NCBI GenBank assembly: GCA_937893415.1 | Contig: CALBWZ010000190.1 | Location: 1-7,887, forward strand | Direction of reading: 5' to 3' | Source of the DNA: an uncultured Comamonadaceae bacterium | GTDB taxonomy: Bacteria > Pseudomonadota > Gammaproteobacteria > Burkholderiales > Burkholderiaceae_C | Length of the DNA stretch: 7,887 nt | Shown here: piece by piece, positions 1 to 6,177 of the stretch | Position numbering within the stretch: the stretch's first letter is position 1 | How the letters are laid out: each line of letters starts with the position of its first letter | Program-made: the position numbers and the translations under genes | Notes under the pieces: model-generated | What the model saw: the letters and a program-made list of their open reading frames with translations, nothing else | What the model was told of the DNA's origin: nothing | The model's database searches: none

Positions 1-43
1 TACATCGCCTCCCATAATGCCGCTATACTTGCTCATCACAAGT

Positions 44-80
44 AAAAATTATATTTTTTAAACTATCACTTTTTAAAAGG
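44..80 (+). promoter_or_regulatory. AT-rich leader with two small palindromes before the MarR-like gene
   Basis: The leader of the first gene is strongly AT-rich. It holds AAAAAT (44-49) and ATTTTT (53-58) as inverted arms around TAT, and CTTTT (69-73) opposite AAAAG (75-79) around a single T. The second palindrome overlaps the purine stretch AAAAGG (75-80), which sits 9 nt before the ATG and is the probable ribosome binding site. MarR-type regulators often bind palindromes in their own leaders, so autoregulation is possible, but this is inference. TATACT (24-29) could be a -10 element, but its -35 partner would lie at the window edge and no consensus is visible there. Confidence 0.3.
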
Positions 81-89
81 TCGGCTGCC

Positions 90-452
90 ATGTCCCAGTC
101 AGCATCACCACTTGCCACTTCTTACCTTCGCTTTTTACAACTGGTCAAAGCGATAGAAGGTTTACCCACTCTGCCGTCACTAGACGCCAATGAAAGCGCC
201 CTGCTCGACGCCTTGGCCGTTCAGTGGTTTGCGGACAGCCCACTGACCGTGATGCAAGCCATGGGCTTGTCGGACTTGGGCTCGCCGGCCACCATGCACA
301 GACGTATTGCACGCTTGCGCAAAATGGGCATGATTGCCATAGACGAAGACGTCAATGACACCCGCATCAAACGCTTGGTACTGACGCCAGTAGCCGTTGC
401 GCACTTTGATCAACTGGGCAAATCATTACAAACTGCAGCGACTACCGCTTAG
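90..452 (+). CDS. Small MarR-like winged-helix DNA-binding protein
   Basis: This 120-aa protein reads as a compact winged helix-turn-helix of the MarR type. Residues 32-62 form the first helices (DANESALLDALAVQWF then LTVMQAMGL). SPATMHRRIARLRKMG (65-80) fits the recognition helix. MIAIDEDVNDTRIKRLVLTP (81-100) fits the beta wing, with the Asp/Arg pattern and LTP ending typical of MarR wings. Residues 101-112 begin a C-terminal helix, shorter than in classical MarR proteins of about 140-160 aa, so the dimerisation part is reduced. The ATG at 90 follows AAAAGG at 9 nt. The gene stands alone between an AT-rich leader and a strong terminator, so it is probably monocistronic. Target and ligand cannot be read from the sequence. 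The fold call is fairly secure; the family assignment is moderate. Confidence 0.75.
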   Translation: MSQSASPLATSYLRFLQLVKAIEGLPTLPSLDANESALLDALAVQWFADSPLTVMQAMGLSDLGSPATMHRRIARLRKMGMIAIDEDVNDTRIKRLVLTPVAVAHFDQLGKSLQTAATTA

Positions 453-480
453 CATAACTTGTAACTACCGGCCCATCACA

Positions 481-512
481 AACCCGCAGACGTTAGATCT
501 GCGGGTTTTTTT
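481..512 (+). terminator. Rho-independent terminator of the MarR-like gene
   Basis: A perfect 10-bp inverted repeat, AACCCGCAGA (481-490) and TCTGCGGGTT (498-507), encloses a 7-nt loop and runs into seven T residues (506-512). It lies 28 nt after the stop codon. This is a canonical intrinsic terminator on the plus strand. Confidence 0.93.
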
Positions 513-525
513 CACCTTATCCGGT

Positions 526-543
526 GCCGCGTAAGCGGTTTTT
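526..543 (+). terminator. Possible weak second terminator hairpin
   Basis: CCGC (527-530) and GCGG (535-538) pair around a GTAA tetraloop of the stable GNRA class, followed directly by TTTTT (539-543). The stem is only 4 bp, so it is at most a backup to the strong terminator just upstream. It could also simply be part of the leader of the following gene. Confidence 0.3.
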
Positions 544-588
544 ACAGCTTAAAGAACAATAGTCAAGTTTGATGCCCCACTAACAACA

Positions 589-1158
589 ATGAACCGCCAA
601 CAGCCCTTCACCCAGCAGCTGATGCAGGCTGGTGCGGCCGCTGCTATTTACGCAGCTATGTTTTTCATCAATAGCTGGCTGTTTTCAGCCCTTGACTTCG
701 CCGTTGGTGAGCGTTGGTTTTATTTGCCAGCAGGTTTGCGCTTGTTGTTGGTTTTGATTTTTGGCTTAAGTGGCGCCATTGGTATCAGCGTTGCGTCCGC
801 CGCCATATCGCTCACCCTCTATTTCTCACACGACCCTATAACCGGCATAGTCGCTGGACTTATCAGCGGGTTTGTACCCTTTGTGGTGCAATCAATCATG
901 CAGCGCTTTGCGGGCCTTGAGCAAAGCCTTCGCAACATCAACGCCGCCAACTTGTTACAACTCACGTTGTTGTATGCGGGCGCCACCTCCCTCATACACC
1001 AGGCTTGGTTTTTACTGCGCGGCGTAACCGAGAACTTTTGGACAACTGTATGGCCTATGTTTGTGGGTGATTTGCTTGGCTCTCTGTTCGTGCTGTGCGC
1101 AGCCTCTGCCGTGATCAGGCTGTTGCGTAAGCGCGGCTCTGTTGGCATTGTTCAGTAA
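589..1158 (+). CDS. MASE1-like integral membrane protein, function unknown
   Basis: This 189-aa protein is almost entirely membrane-embedded. Hydrophobic segments fall at about residues 14-35, 46-63, 64-80, 84-102, 118-143 and 155-178, giving five or six helices, with a basic tail (RLLRKR) that should be cytoplasmic. The segment FYLPAGLRLLLVLIFG (44-59) and the late GDLLG (160-164) resemble the MASE1 sensory membrane domain, but no GGDEF, EAL or kinase domain follows. It would therefore be a stand-alone sensor or transport-like module; this is a resemblance, not a proven family match. The first ATG in frame after the stop at 550-552 is at 589. It has no clear Shine-Dalgarno sequence, and Met12 is an alternative start. 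It has its own short transcription unit, with a hairpin 28 nt after the stop. Confidence 0.7.
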   Translation: MNRQQPFTQQLMQAGAAAAIYAAMFFINSWLFSALDFAVGERWFYLPAGLRLLLVLIFGLSGAIGISVASAAISLTLYFSHDPITGIVAGLISGFVPFVVQSIMQRFAGLEQSLRNINAANLLQLTLLYAGATSLIHQAWFLLRGVTENFWTTVWPMFVGDLLGSLFVLCAASAVIRLLRKRGSVGIVQ

Positions 1159-1178
1159 ACAAGCGCACTTAGTGCCAG

Positions 1179-1204
1179 CAAAAAAAAACCACCAACGGTG
1201 GTTT
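1179..1204 (-). terminator. Strong minus-strand intrinsic terminator (weak on plus strand)
   Basis: AAACCACC (1186-1193) and GGTGGTTT (1197-1204) form a perfect 8-bp stem with a 3-nt loop. Read on the minus strand, the stem runs into nine T residues (1188-1180), which is ideal. On the plus strand only TTT follows, so it would stop the upstream membrane gene poorly. The strand bias implies that a minus-strand transcript ends here, although the nearest confident minus-strand gene stops about 540 bp away. Confidence 0.85.
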
Positions 1205-1353
1205 GTAAATAGGCTGTTACGCCTTGTTTCCCCCTGAAATCCCATTGCTAACGCACCACGAATGGTGCATCAGCGATCGGACGTTGCCAAACATGTCATG
1301 TGACAGCAACAGGTATATAGTAACTCTTTTTAGCTATAAATAAAGGTTGTCGT
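1180..1353 (-). ncRNA. Candidate small RNA of about 175 nt, unrecognised family
   Basis: A minus-strand promoter-like sequence (1360-1388) and the strong minus-strand terminator (1179-1204) frame a stretch with no plausible protein but clear secondary structure. Reading 5' to 3', an A/U-rich start is followed by a composite hairpin at 1310-1283: outer stem GTTGC/GCAAC stacked directly on TGTCA/TGACA. Next comes a 6-bp hairpin, TGGTGC/GCACCA with a 4-nt loop (1268-1253). An unpaired purine-rich segment with GGGGGA follows (about 1235-1225), then a short AGGC/GCCT hairpin (1224-1211) and the terminator. I do not recognise it as 6S RNA, tmRNA, RNase P RNA or a known riboswitch. The start point near 1353 is inferred from promoter spacing. 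An alternative is that the terminator only stops readthrough from the ampG unit. Confidence 0.5.
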
Positions 1354-1359
1354 CTATTT

Positions 1360-1388
1360 TTTATACGACTAATAAAGCATTTTAACAA
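1360..1388 (-). promoter_or_regulatory. Sigma70-like promoter for the candidate small RNA
   Basis: On the minus strand, TTGTTA (plus-strand 1383-1388, four of six to TTGACA) is followed by exactly 17 bp and then TATAAA (1360-1365, five of six to TATAAT), in an AT-rich setting. Transcription would start near an A at 1353. No other candidate in this gap has both a good -10 and an ideal spacer. Confidence 0.55.
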
Positions 1389-1460
1389 CGCGGCGTCACT
1401 TGCGAGTCCGCCACAGACCGTATTGGGGCCACGCACATCAAAACTGAAACGCCTGACGAA

Positions 1461-1637
1461 TCAACTTGTTGAATCCCCGGACTTGATCACAACGAGCCGT
1501 GCGCCAGACAAGCCGCGGACACCACTTAGCGCCGAGACGTTTGCGCGCAGCAACACTGCGCCGTAATCTCGGGCAACGACAAGCATCAACTGATGCCCCG
1601 AGGCCATGCCGCACACAGCCAATGTGGGCCCAGGCAT
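1461..1637 (-). CDS. Possible 58-aa small protein, weakly supported
   Basis: This ORF begins with MPGPTLAVCGMASGHQLM and has a hydrophobic, beta-like middle (LMLVVARDYGAVLLRA) and ends with VVIKSGDSTS. Codon choice resembles the neighbouring genes, more so than the longer overlapping frame, which is very rich in Cys and Arg. A GAGA stretch lies 8 nt before the ATG, a mediocre ribosome site. It is in the same frame as ampG, separated from it by the ampG stop and one further stop (TAA, two codons before the ATG), so it could be a remnant rather than a gene. The DNA also folds into several hairpins, which would favour an RNA role instead. No family recognised. Confidence 0.2.
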   Translation of the reverse strand: MPGPTLAVCGMASGHQLMLVVARDYGAVLLRANVSALSGVRGLSGARLVVIKSGDSTS

Positions 1638-1721
1638 TGTTTATTCTCGATAACAACCTGCGGCGGGTGGTACAGCTGCCATGAAACCAGCATAGACAAG
1701 CAATACAGGCGTAAAACTGTG

Positions 1722-1754
1722 TCCTGTAAAGACAGGAGAGCGCTAGGTCTTTAC
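1722..1754 (-). terminator. Possible weak terminator or alternative hairpins at the end of ampG
   Basis: Just past the ampG stop, TCCTGT (1722-1727) and ACAGGA (1732-1737) form a 6-bp stem with a 4-nt loop. GTAAAGAC (1726-1733) can instead pair over 8 bp with GTCTTTAC (1747-1754), which includes the last ampG codons. The two folds exclude each other. On the minus strand the nearest T run (TTTT) comes a few bases after the first hairpin, so termination would be weak. This fits readthrough towards the strong terminator at 1179-1204. Confidence 0.35.
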
Positions 1755-3359
1755 GGCCAAACGCTTGCCAGCCATGTGCACCAACCACAGCACTGGCAAG
1801 CCAATGATGGTCGTCAAAACAAAGAAATACGGATAACCCCAGACCTCAACCATACCGCCTGAGTAGCCACCCAAAGTCTTAGGAAGCAATGTCATGAGTG
1901 AGCTGAAAATAGCGTACTGAACCGCCGTGAAGGACACGTTGGTCAAACTTGACAGAAACGCTACGAACGCCGCGCTTGCGAATCCCGCCGCCAAGTTGTC
2001 GGCGCTCACAACGGCGTACATCATCGCCACATCGTGTCCAGCCATAGCCAAAGCCACAAAGGCCAAATTCGTCAGTGCAGACAACAAAGCACCCCACATC
2101 AAGGTGCGCATAACGCCCACACGCGTGGCCACGATACCACCCAGCACGCTACCTGCAATGCCAATTAGCACACCGTAGGTTTTGACAGCTGCTGCGATTT
2201 CTGGTTTGCTAAAGCCCATGTCTTGGTAAAACACATTGGAAATAACGCCCAGCACAATATCTGAGATGCGGTACAGCCCGATCAAGGCCAGCACCAACCA
2301 TGCGGTGGAATGTCCATAGCGTTGGAAAAAATCATTGACGGGTGCCAACCACGTACGTTTGGCCAATGACACAGGTGCAATACCCAATTTAACCAAGGCA
2401 CTGCCCACCAACACCGCGCCCCCAAGGGACACCAACAGGCGCACACTTTCCAACACAAAGCTTAACAGTGGGCCTGCAGACCACTGCGCTCTCAGTCCGT
2501 CTGCGACATCGCCGACTGTGCCAAACAATGCAATAAAACTGGCCACCCCCACCACAAACACACCCAGCATACGCACGTTCTCTGTACCACTTAGGGCGTT
2601 ACTTGCGCTGCGCTCGGCATCTTGTGTGACCGCCACCTGCGGCTCACTTATGACACAGGTTGTAACGACCCCCACAAGCATGGTTGCTGCCATGATCAGG
2701 TAAGTGGTTTGCCATGCGCCGTAGTTGTAAGTCTCTTTGGTAGAGCCAAAGTAGTCGGCCAAATACAAAGCACCAGCGCCGGCAATCACCATACCAATGC
2801 GGTAACCGGCAATGTAGGTCGACGACATCATGGCCTGTAAATTCATCGGCGCAGACTCAATGCGGTAAGCGTCAATCACTATGTCTTGCGTGGCCGAAGA
2901 AAACCCCAACATCACGGCGCCAACAGCCATCATGGTGAGTGCGTCTGAGGCTGATGCGGGGTCCACGCTGGCCATGATGGCGATAGCCACCATCACCAAC
3001 AATTGCGACACCAGCAACCACGCACGCCTGCGTCCTAACAGCTTGGTCAAAAGCGGCACAGGCAACTGGTCAATCAGCGGGGCCCAAATAAACTTAAACG
3101 AGTAACCAAGTGCGGCCCAGCTGAAAAAAGTAACCGCAGCGCGCTCTACCCCGGCCTCACGCAACCACAAAGACAGCGACGAAAAAATGAGCAAAATGGG
3201 CACGCCAGCCGAGAAACCCAAAAACAACATGGTGGCCACCCGCGGGTGCAACAACATGGCCAAGCCTTGCTGCCACGTTGTGTCAACTGGGTCAACTGGG
3301 TCAACGCTGTTGGTAGTGCTGTTGCTATTGCTATTGCTGCTGGCGTTGGTATTTGTCAT
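1743..3359 (-). CDS. ampG: AmpG-type muropeptide permease (MFS)
   Basis: AmpG is an inner-membrane permease that imports GlcNAc-anhydroMurNAc peptides for cell-wall recycling and, in many bacteria, feeds AmpC induction. This 538-aa protein carries the family hallmarks: FKFIWAPLID (88-97), LGRRRAWLL (108-116), QDIVIDAYRIE (158-168) and GYRIGM (185-190). In the C-terminal half are YRISDIVLGVISNVFYQDMG, SADNLAAGFASAAFVAFLSS and TAVQYAIFSSLMTLLPK. About 12-14 membrane segments are visible, with a variable loop after SEPQ. I chose ATG 3359: AGGTGGAA lies 8 nt upstream, whereas the upstream in-frame GTG at 3371 has no good site. Residues 1-27 are a low-complexity tail with Ser-Asn and Val-Asp-Pro repeats, probably disordered in the cytoplasm. 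The stop of a 75-aa ORF is one base before the ATG, suggesting coupled translation. The substrate is inferred from family. Confidence 0.93.
   Translation of the reverse strand: MTNTNASSNSNSNSTTNSVDPVDPVDTTWQQGLAMLLHPRVATMLFLGFSAGVPILLIFSSLSLWLREAGVERAAVTFFSWAALGYSFKFIWAPLIDQLPVPLLTKLLGRRRAWLLVSQLLVMVAIAIMASVDPASASDALTMMAVGAVMLGFSSATQDIVIDAYRIESAPMNLQAMMSSTYIAGYRIGMVIAGAGALYLADYFGSTKETYNYGAWQTTYLIMAATMLVGVVTTCVISEPQVAVTQDAERSASNALSGTENVRMLGVFVVGVASFIALFGTVGDVADGLRAQWSAGPLLSFVLESVRLLVSLGGAVLVGSALVKLGIAPVSLAKRTWLAPVNDFFQRYGHSTAWLVLALIGLYRISDIVLGVISNVFYQDMGFSKPEIAAAVKTYGVLIGIAGSVLGGIVATRVGVMRTLMWGALLSALTNLAFVALAMAGHDVAMMYAVVSADNLAAGFASAAFVAFLSSLTNVSFTAVQYAIFSSLMTLLPKTLGGYSGGMVEVWGYPYFFVLTTIIGLPVLWLVHMAGKRLAVKT
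3282..3344 (-). repeat. Short tandem repeats in the 5' end of ampG
   Basis: GTCAACTGG occurs at 3282-3290 and 3291-3299, with a partial GTCAAC at 3300-3305, giving 2.7 copies of a 9-bp unit that encodes Val-Asp-Pro. The next stretch (about 3315-3340) is a loose repeat of GCTATT/GCTGTT encoding Ser-Asn pairs on the minus strand. Unit lengths are multiples of three, so copy-number change would alter the tail length without a frameshift. Confidence 0.7.
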
Positions 3360-3360
3360 G

Positions 3361-3588
3361 TCAGGTTCCACCTACATAAGGGTTGCTTTGGCGCTCAAGA
3401 CCAAAGTTACTTTCAAGGCTATCGTCAGAACCAAGTACGGTGTCGTCGCCCATTGGCCACAACTGCTGGGCATGCTGCTGGTTACAGTAGCGTGGTCGCC
3501 TTGTGAAAATCGGTGCGACCAATGCTACCAGCAAACAACACGTCACCCAGACAGGCTCGCTTAATTTCAAGGGGGTAAAACACCACAT
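3361..3588 (-). CDS. 75-aa hypothetical membrane-anchored protein, coupled to ampG
   Basis: This short ORF has a short N-terminal stretch, one hydrophobic segment (VWVTCCLLVALVAPIF, 13-28), a positive stop-transfer patch (TRRPR, 29-33) and a polar tail of about 40 residues containing WPMGDDTVLGSDDSLESNFG. Its TGA (3363-3361) is separated from the ampG ATG by a single base, and the ampG ribosome site lies within its last codons, as in translationally coupled pairs. Codon use looks natural and no other gene competes for this DNA. ATG 3588 is the first conventional start after an in-frame TAA but has no evident Shine-Dalgarno sequence; a GTG at codon 15 preceded by AAGCGAG is an alternative. By charge the tail could face the cytoplasm. 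No family recognised. A non-coding ampG leader is the alternative. Confidence 0.45.
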   Translation of the reverse strand: MWCFTPLKLSEPVWVTCCLLVALVAPIFTRRPRYCNQQHAQQLWPMGDDTVLGSDDSLESNFGLERQSNPYVGGT

Positions 3589-3736
3589 GGCCAGGCGTGC
3601 AGCGAGGTCAACGACGCACTTGCAAGGGCCAATAACTTAGACTTGCATGCTGCGGTCGCACTGCACCAACGAACAGTTGTGTATGGCCACTTGGTTTTAC
3701 CAATAGCTTTGCCCGGGTTCAATTAGCGGCTACACA
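3589..3736 (-). promoter_or_regulatory. Gap between tonB-like gene and the 75-aa ORF; weak promoter candidate
   Basis: On the minus strand, TTGAAC (plus-strand 3717-3722) is followed by 17 bp and TAAAAC (3694-3699); each matches consensus at four of six positions. This could start the small ORF-ampG unit separately from xth-tonB. TTGGT/ACCAA (3691-3703) forms a 5-bp hairpin over the -10, and TGCAAG/CTTGCA (3621-3647) is a second inverted repeat. No clear terminator for the tonB-like gene is visible, so readthrough is also possible. Confidence 0.25.
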
Positions 3737-4602
<866 letters not shown>

Positions 4603-4606
<4 letters not shown>

Positions 4607-5403
4607 AGCGTGAAGTCGTAGCCAATCGTCAGTGGGGCATGGTCAGAGAAGCGCTGCTCTTTATACACATGGCTGGTTGTGGCGGTGGCGGCGGTAGCTG
4701 GCGTGGCCAAGTGGTAATCCAAGCGCCAACCCACATTATTGGCCCAAGCTTGGCCACGGTTGCTCCACCAGGTGTAGGCCTCGTCTGTGGCCGTAGGTTC
4801 AAGTTGGCGGTACACATCCACCATGCCTGTGGCTAAAAACTGCGCCATCCACTCGCGCTCCTCTGGTGTAAAGCCGCTGTTTTTTTGATTGCTGCGCCAG
4901 TTTTTGAGGTCTATGTTTTGGTGGGCAATGTTCAAGTCACCGCACAAGATGTATTCGCGACTGGTCCGCAAGCTTTCTAAATAAGGACCCATGGCATCCA
5001 GAAAGCGAAATTTTGCACCTTGGCGTATATCGCCTGAGGAGCCGCTGGGGAAGTAGCTGCTAATGATGCTGCGCTTGGACTTGGGCGTGTCAAAGCGCAG
5101 CTCTATGTAGCGCCCTTCTACATCAAACTCGGCGCTGCCAAAGCCCCGCACCACGTCGCTGGGTTCATGTTTGGTGTAAATACCAACACCTGAATAGCCT
5201 TTTTTCTCAGCGCAATGAAAGCGCCCCGGCAAGCTGGCAATCACATCCAGTGTGCCGGCTATATCGGGCTCTTGGGCTTTGAGCTCTTGTACGCACATAC
5301 AATCGGGTGCAAGTTGCTCCACCCAATCAGCCAAGCCTTTGCGTGCGGCTGATCTAACGCCGTTGAGGTTGAGCGAAGTGAGTTTGAACAAGGATTGGGT
5401 CAT
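4603..5403 (-). CDS. xth: Exodeoxyribonuclease III (AP endonuclease)
   Basis: ExoIII removes 3' blocks and incises at abasic sites in base excision repair. This 266-aa protein has the full set of endonuclease/exonuclease/phosphatase-fold motifs: LTSLNLNGVRSA (8-19) with Asn14; VQELK (38-42) with the metal ligand Glu40; GYSGVGIYTK (69-78); GRYIELRF (97-104); SYFPSG (116-121); CGDLNIAH (154-161) with Asp156 and Asn158; GWRLDYHL (225-232); and RFSDHAPL (251-258) with Asp254-His255. Length is normal, with a small Ala/Thr-rich insert at 233-243. ATG 5403 places the conserved first strand near the N-terminus as in homologues. An in-frame TTG at 5439 would extend into pyrE and has no ribosome site. 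The ATG itself has only a poorly spaced TAGAG upstream. Its start codon overlaps that of the divergent pyrE; its stop overlaps the tonB-like start. Confidence 0.97.
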
Positions 5404-5404
5404 G
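5390..5404 (+). promoter_or_regulatory. pyrE ribosome binding site and the CATG shared by two start codons
   Basis: AAGGA (5390-5394) lies 7 nt before ATG 5402-5404 and settles the pyrE start, although the frame stays open upstream to 5252 inside xth. The sequence CATG at 5401-5404 provides ATG for pyrE on the plus strand and ATG for xth on the minus strand. The pyrE ribosome site therefore lies within xth codons 4-5, and any promoter for either gene must lie within the other gene's coding sequence. Confidence 0.85.
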
Positions 5405-6118
5405 GGCTCTACACAACAATCAACCAACACCAGTAACAATGACTTGGCGTTGGCCTTTGTAGCTTTTTCGGTTGACGCAGGCGTCCTGCGCTTGGGTGAA
5501 TTTAAAACAAAGGCGGGGCGACTGAGCCCCTATTTTTTCAACGCGGGCCTGTTTGACGATGGCGCCAAACTGTCGCGCTTGGCTCAATTTTATGCACAGC
5601 GCATTCTGGCCAGCGGCATTGATTTTGACATGTTATTTGGGCCGGCTTACAAAGGTATTCCTTTAGCCACAGCTGTGGCCATTGAATTGGCGCGCATGGG
5701 CCACAACTTTCCCGTAGCCTACAACCGCAAGGAAGCCAAAGACCATGGCGAAGGCGGCAGCTTGGTGGGCGCACCCCTGGCAGGCCGTGTGCTGATCATT
5801 GACGACGTGATGAGCGCTGGTACTGCAGCGCGCGAGTCGATTGCCTTGATCAACGCCGCCGGCGCGGCGGCTTGCGGCGTGGCCATTGCCCTAGACCGCC
5901 AAGAAATGGCCACACAGGTAATCAATGGCCAGGTGGTCGATACACCACACAGCGCAGTGCAATACGTGCGCGAAACACTCAAACTGCAGGTGTGCGCCAT
6001 TGCTGCGCTGTCAGACTTGCTGAGCTACTTGGCGGCAGACCAAGCCAGCAACACCGAAATGCAAGCGCACTTTGAGCGTGTGCAGGCCTACCGCACACGC
6101 TATGGCGTTGCCGACTAG
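5402..6118 (+). CDS. pyrE: Orotate phosphoribosyltransferase
   Basis: PyrE converts orotate and PRPP to OMP, the fifth step of pyrimidine synthesis, in the cytoplasm as a dimer. This 238-aa protein shows FKTKAGRLSPYF (34-45) for orotate binding, GPAYKGIPL (80-88), the flexible catalytic loop YNRKEAKDHGEGG (107-119) with its Lys and Arg, and the PRPP signature VLIIDDVMSAGTA (130-142) with the paired Asp. The length is slightly above the usual 210-225 aa. The extra residues are a polar start (about 2-13) and a segment near 172-183. The start is fixed by AAGGA at 7 nt. It is transcribed divergently from xth and converges with gatB. No attenuator or leader peptide could be seen, since the upstream DNA is xth coding sequence. 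Confidence 0.98.
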   Translation: MGSTQQSTNTSNNDLALAFVAFSVDAGVLRLGEFKTKAGRLSPYFFNAGLFDDGAKLSRLAQFYAQRILASGIDFDMLFGPAYKGIPLATAVAIELARMGHNFPVAYNRKEAKDHGEGGSLVGAPLAGRVLIIDDVMSAGTAARESIALINAAGAAACGVAIALDRQEMATQVINGQVVDTPHSAVQYVRETLKLQVCAIAALSDLLSYLAADQASNTEMQAHFERVQAYRTRYGVAD

Positions 6119-6177
6119 CGGCGTCGGCGCCCAAGCTAACCCTGCTGTTAGTTGCGCAACTGTTTAGCTTTGTAGAC
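6119..6177. terminator. Convergent pyrE/gatB spacer with inverted repeats
   Basis: AAGCTAA (6133-6139) and TTAGCTT (6164-6170) are perfect 7-bp arms enclosing a 12-bp palindrome, AGTTGCGCAACT (6150-6161). Together they could form an extended hairpin that stops both convergent transcripts. Neither side has a proper T run, so intrinsic termination is uncertain. Confidence 0.35.

Larger units (their letters stand above)
1205..1742. other. 538-bp stretch with no confident protein gene; hairpin-rich
   Basis: Part of this gap is explained by the candidate small RNA (1180-1353). The remainder (about 1390-1742) is GC-richer and contains several inverted repeats: TCAAC/GTTGA (1461-1472); GCGCAG/CTGCGC (1545-1561); CTCGGG/CCCGAG (1568-1602) enclosing GCATC/GATGC (1583-1596); ATGCC/GGCAT (1606-1637) enclosing CACA/TGTG; and TTGT-TAT/ATAACAA with one bulged base (1637-1656). 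The longer open frames here have compositions unlike their neighbours (very Cys- and Arg-rich), so I regard them as chance. A 58-codon minus-strand ORF is the least implausible protein. No tRNA, rRNA, transposase remnant or integron attC site was recognised. Confidence 0.6.

Noticed and set aside
1012..1245. 77-codon minus-strand ORF through the terminator
   Set aside because: It reads through the terminator hairpin and T run (giving WWFFF) and into the membrane gene on the opposite strand.
1240..1290. Possible integron attC site (CTAACG to CGTTGCC)
   Set aside because: The arms do not match the attC R'/R'' consensus, and no integrase or cassette gene is present; the hairpins fit the small RNA better.
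1438..1788. 116-codon minus-strand ORF past the ampG end
   Set aside because: It overlaps the last 46 bases of ampG in another frame, and its product is abnormally rich in Cys, Arg and Trp with no recognisable domain.
1593..1862. 89-codon plus-strand ORF
   Set aside because: It runs into ampG on the opposite strand, has no ribosome site and shows a composition typical of an antisense frame.
3187..3564. 125-codon plus-strand ORF over the ampG 5' end
   Set aside because: It is antisense to ampG and to the 75-aa ORF, and its Leu run simply mirrors the Ser-Asn repeat.
3711..3730. tRNA T-arm-like GGGTTCAATT
   Set aside because: The flanking bases do not form a T stem, and no acceptor, D or anticodon arm is found.
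5252..5401. N-terminal extension of PyrE by 50 codons
   Set aside because: The extension lies wholly within xth; the good ribosome site AAGGA and the family length both point to ATG 5402.
5404..5439. Extended xth start at TTG 5439
   Set aside because: It would add 12 unconserved residues overlapping pyrE, with no ribosome site; the ExoIII fold begins a few residues after ATG 5403.
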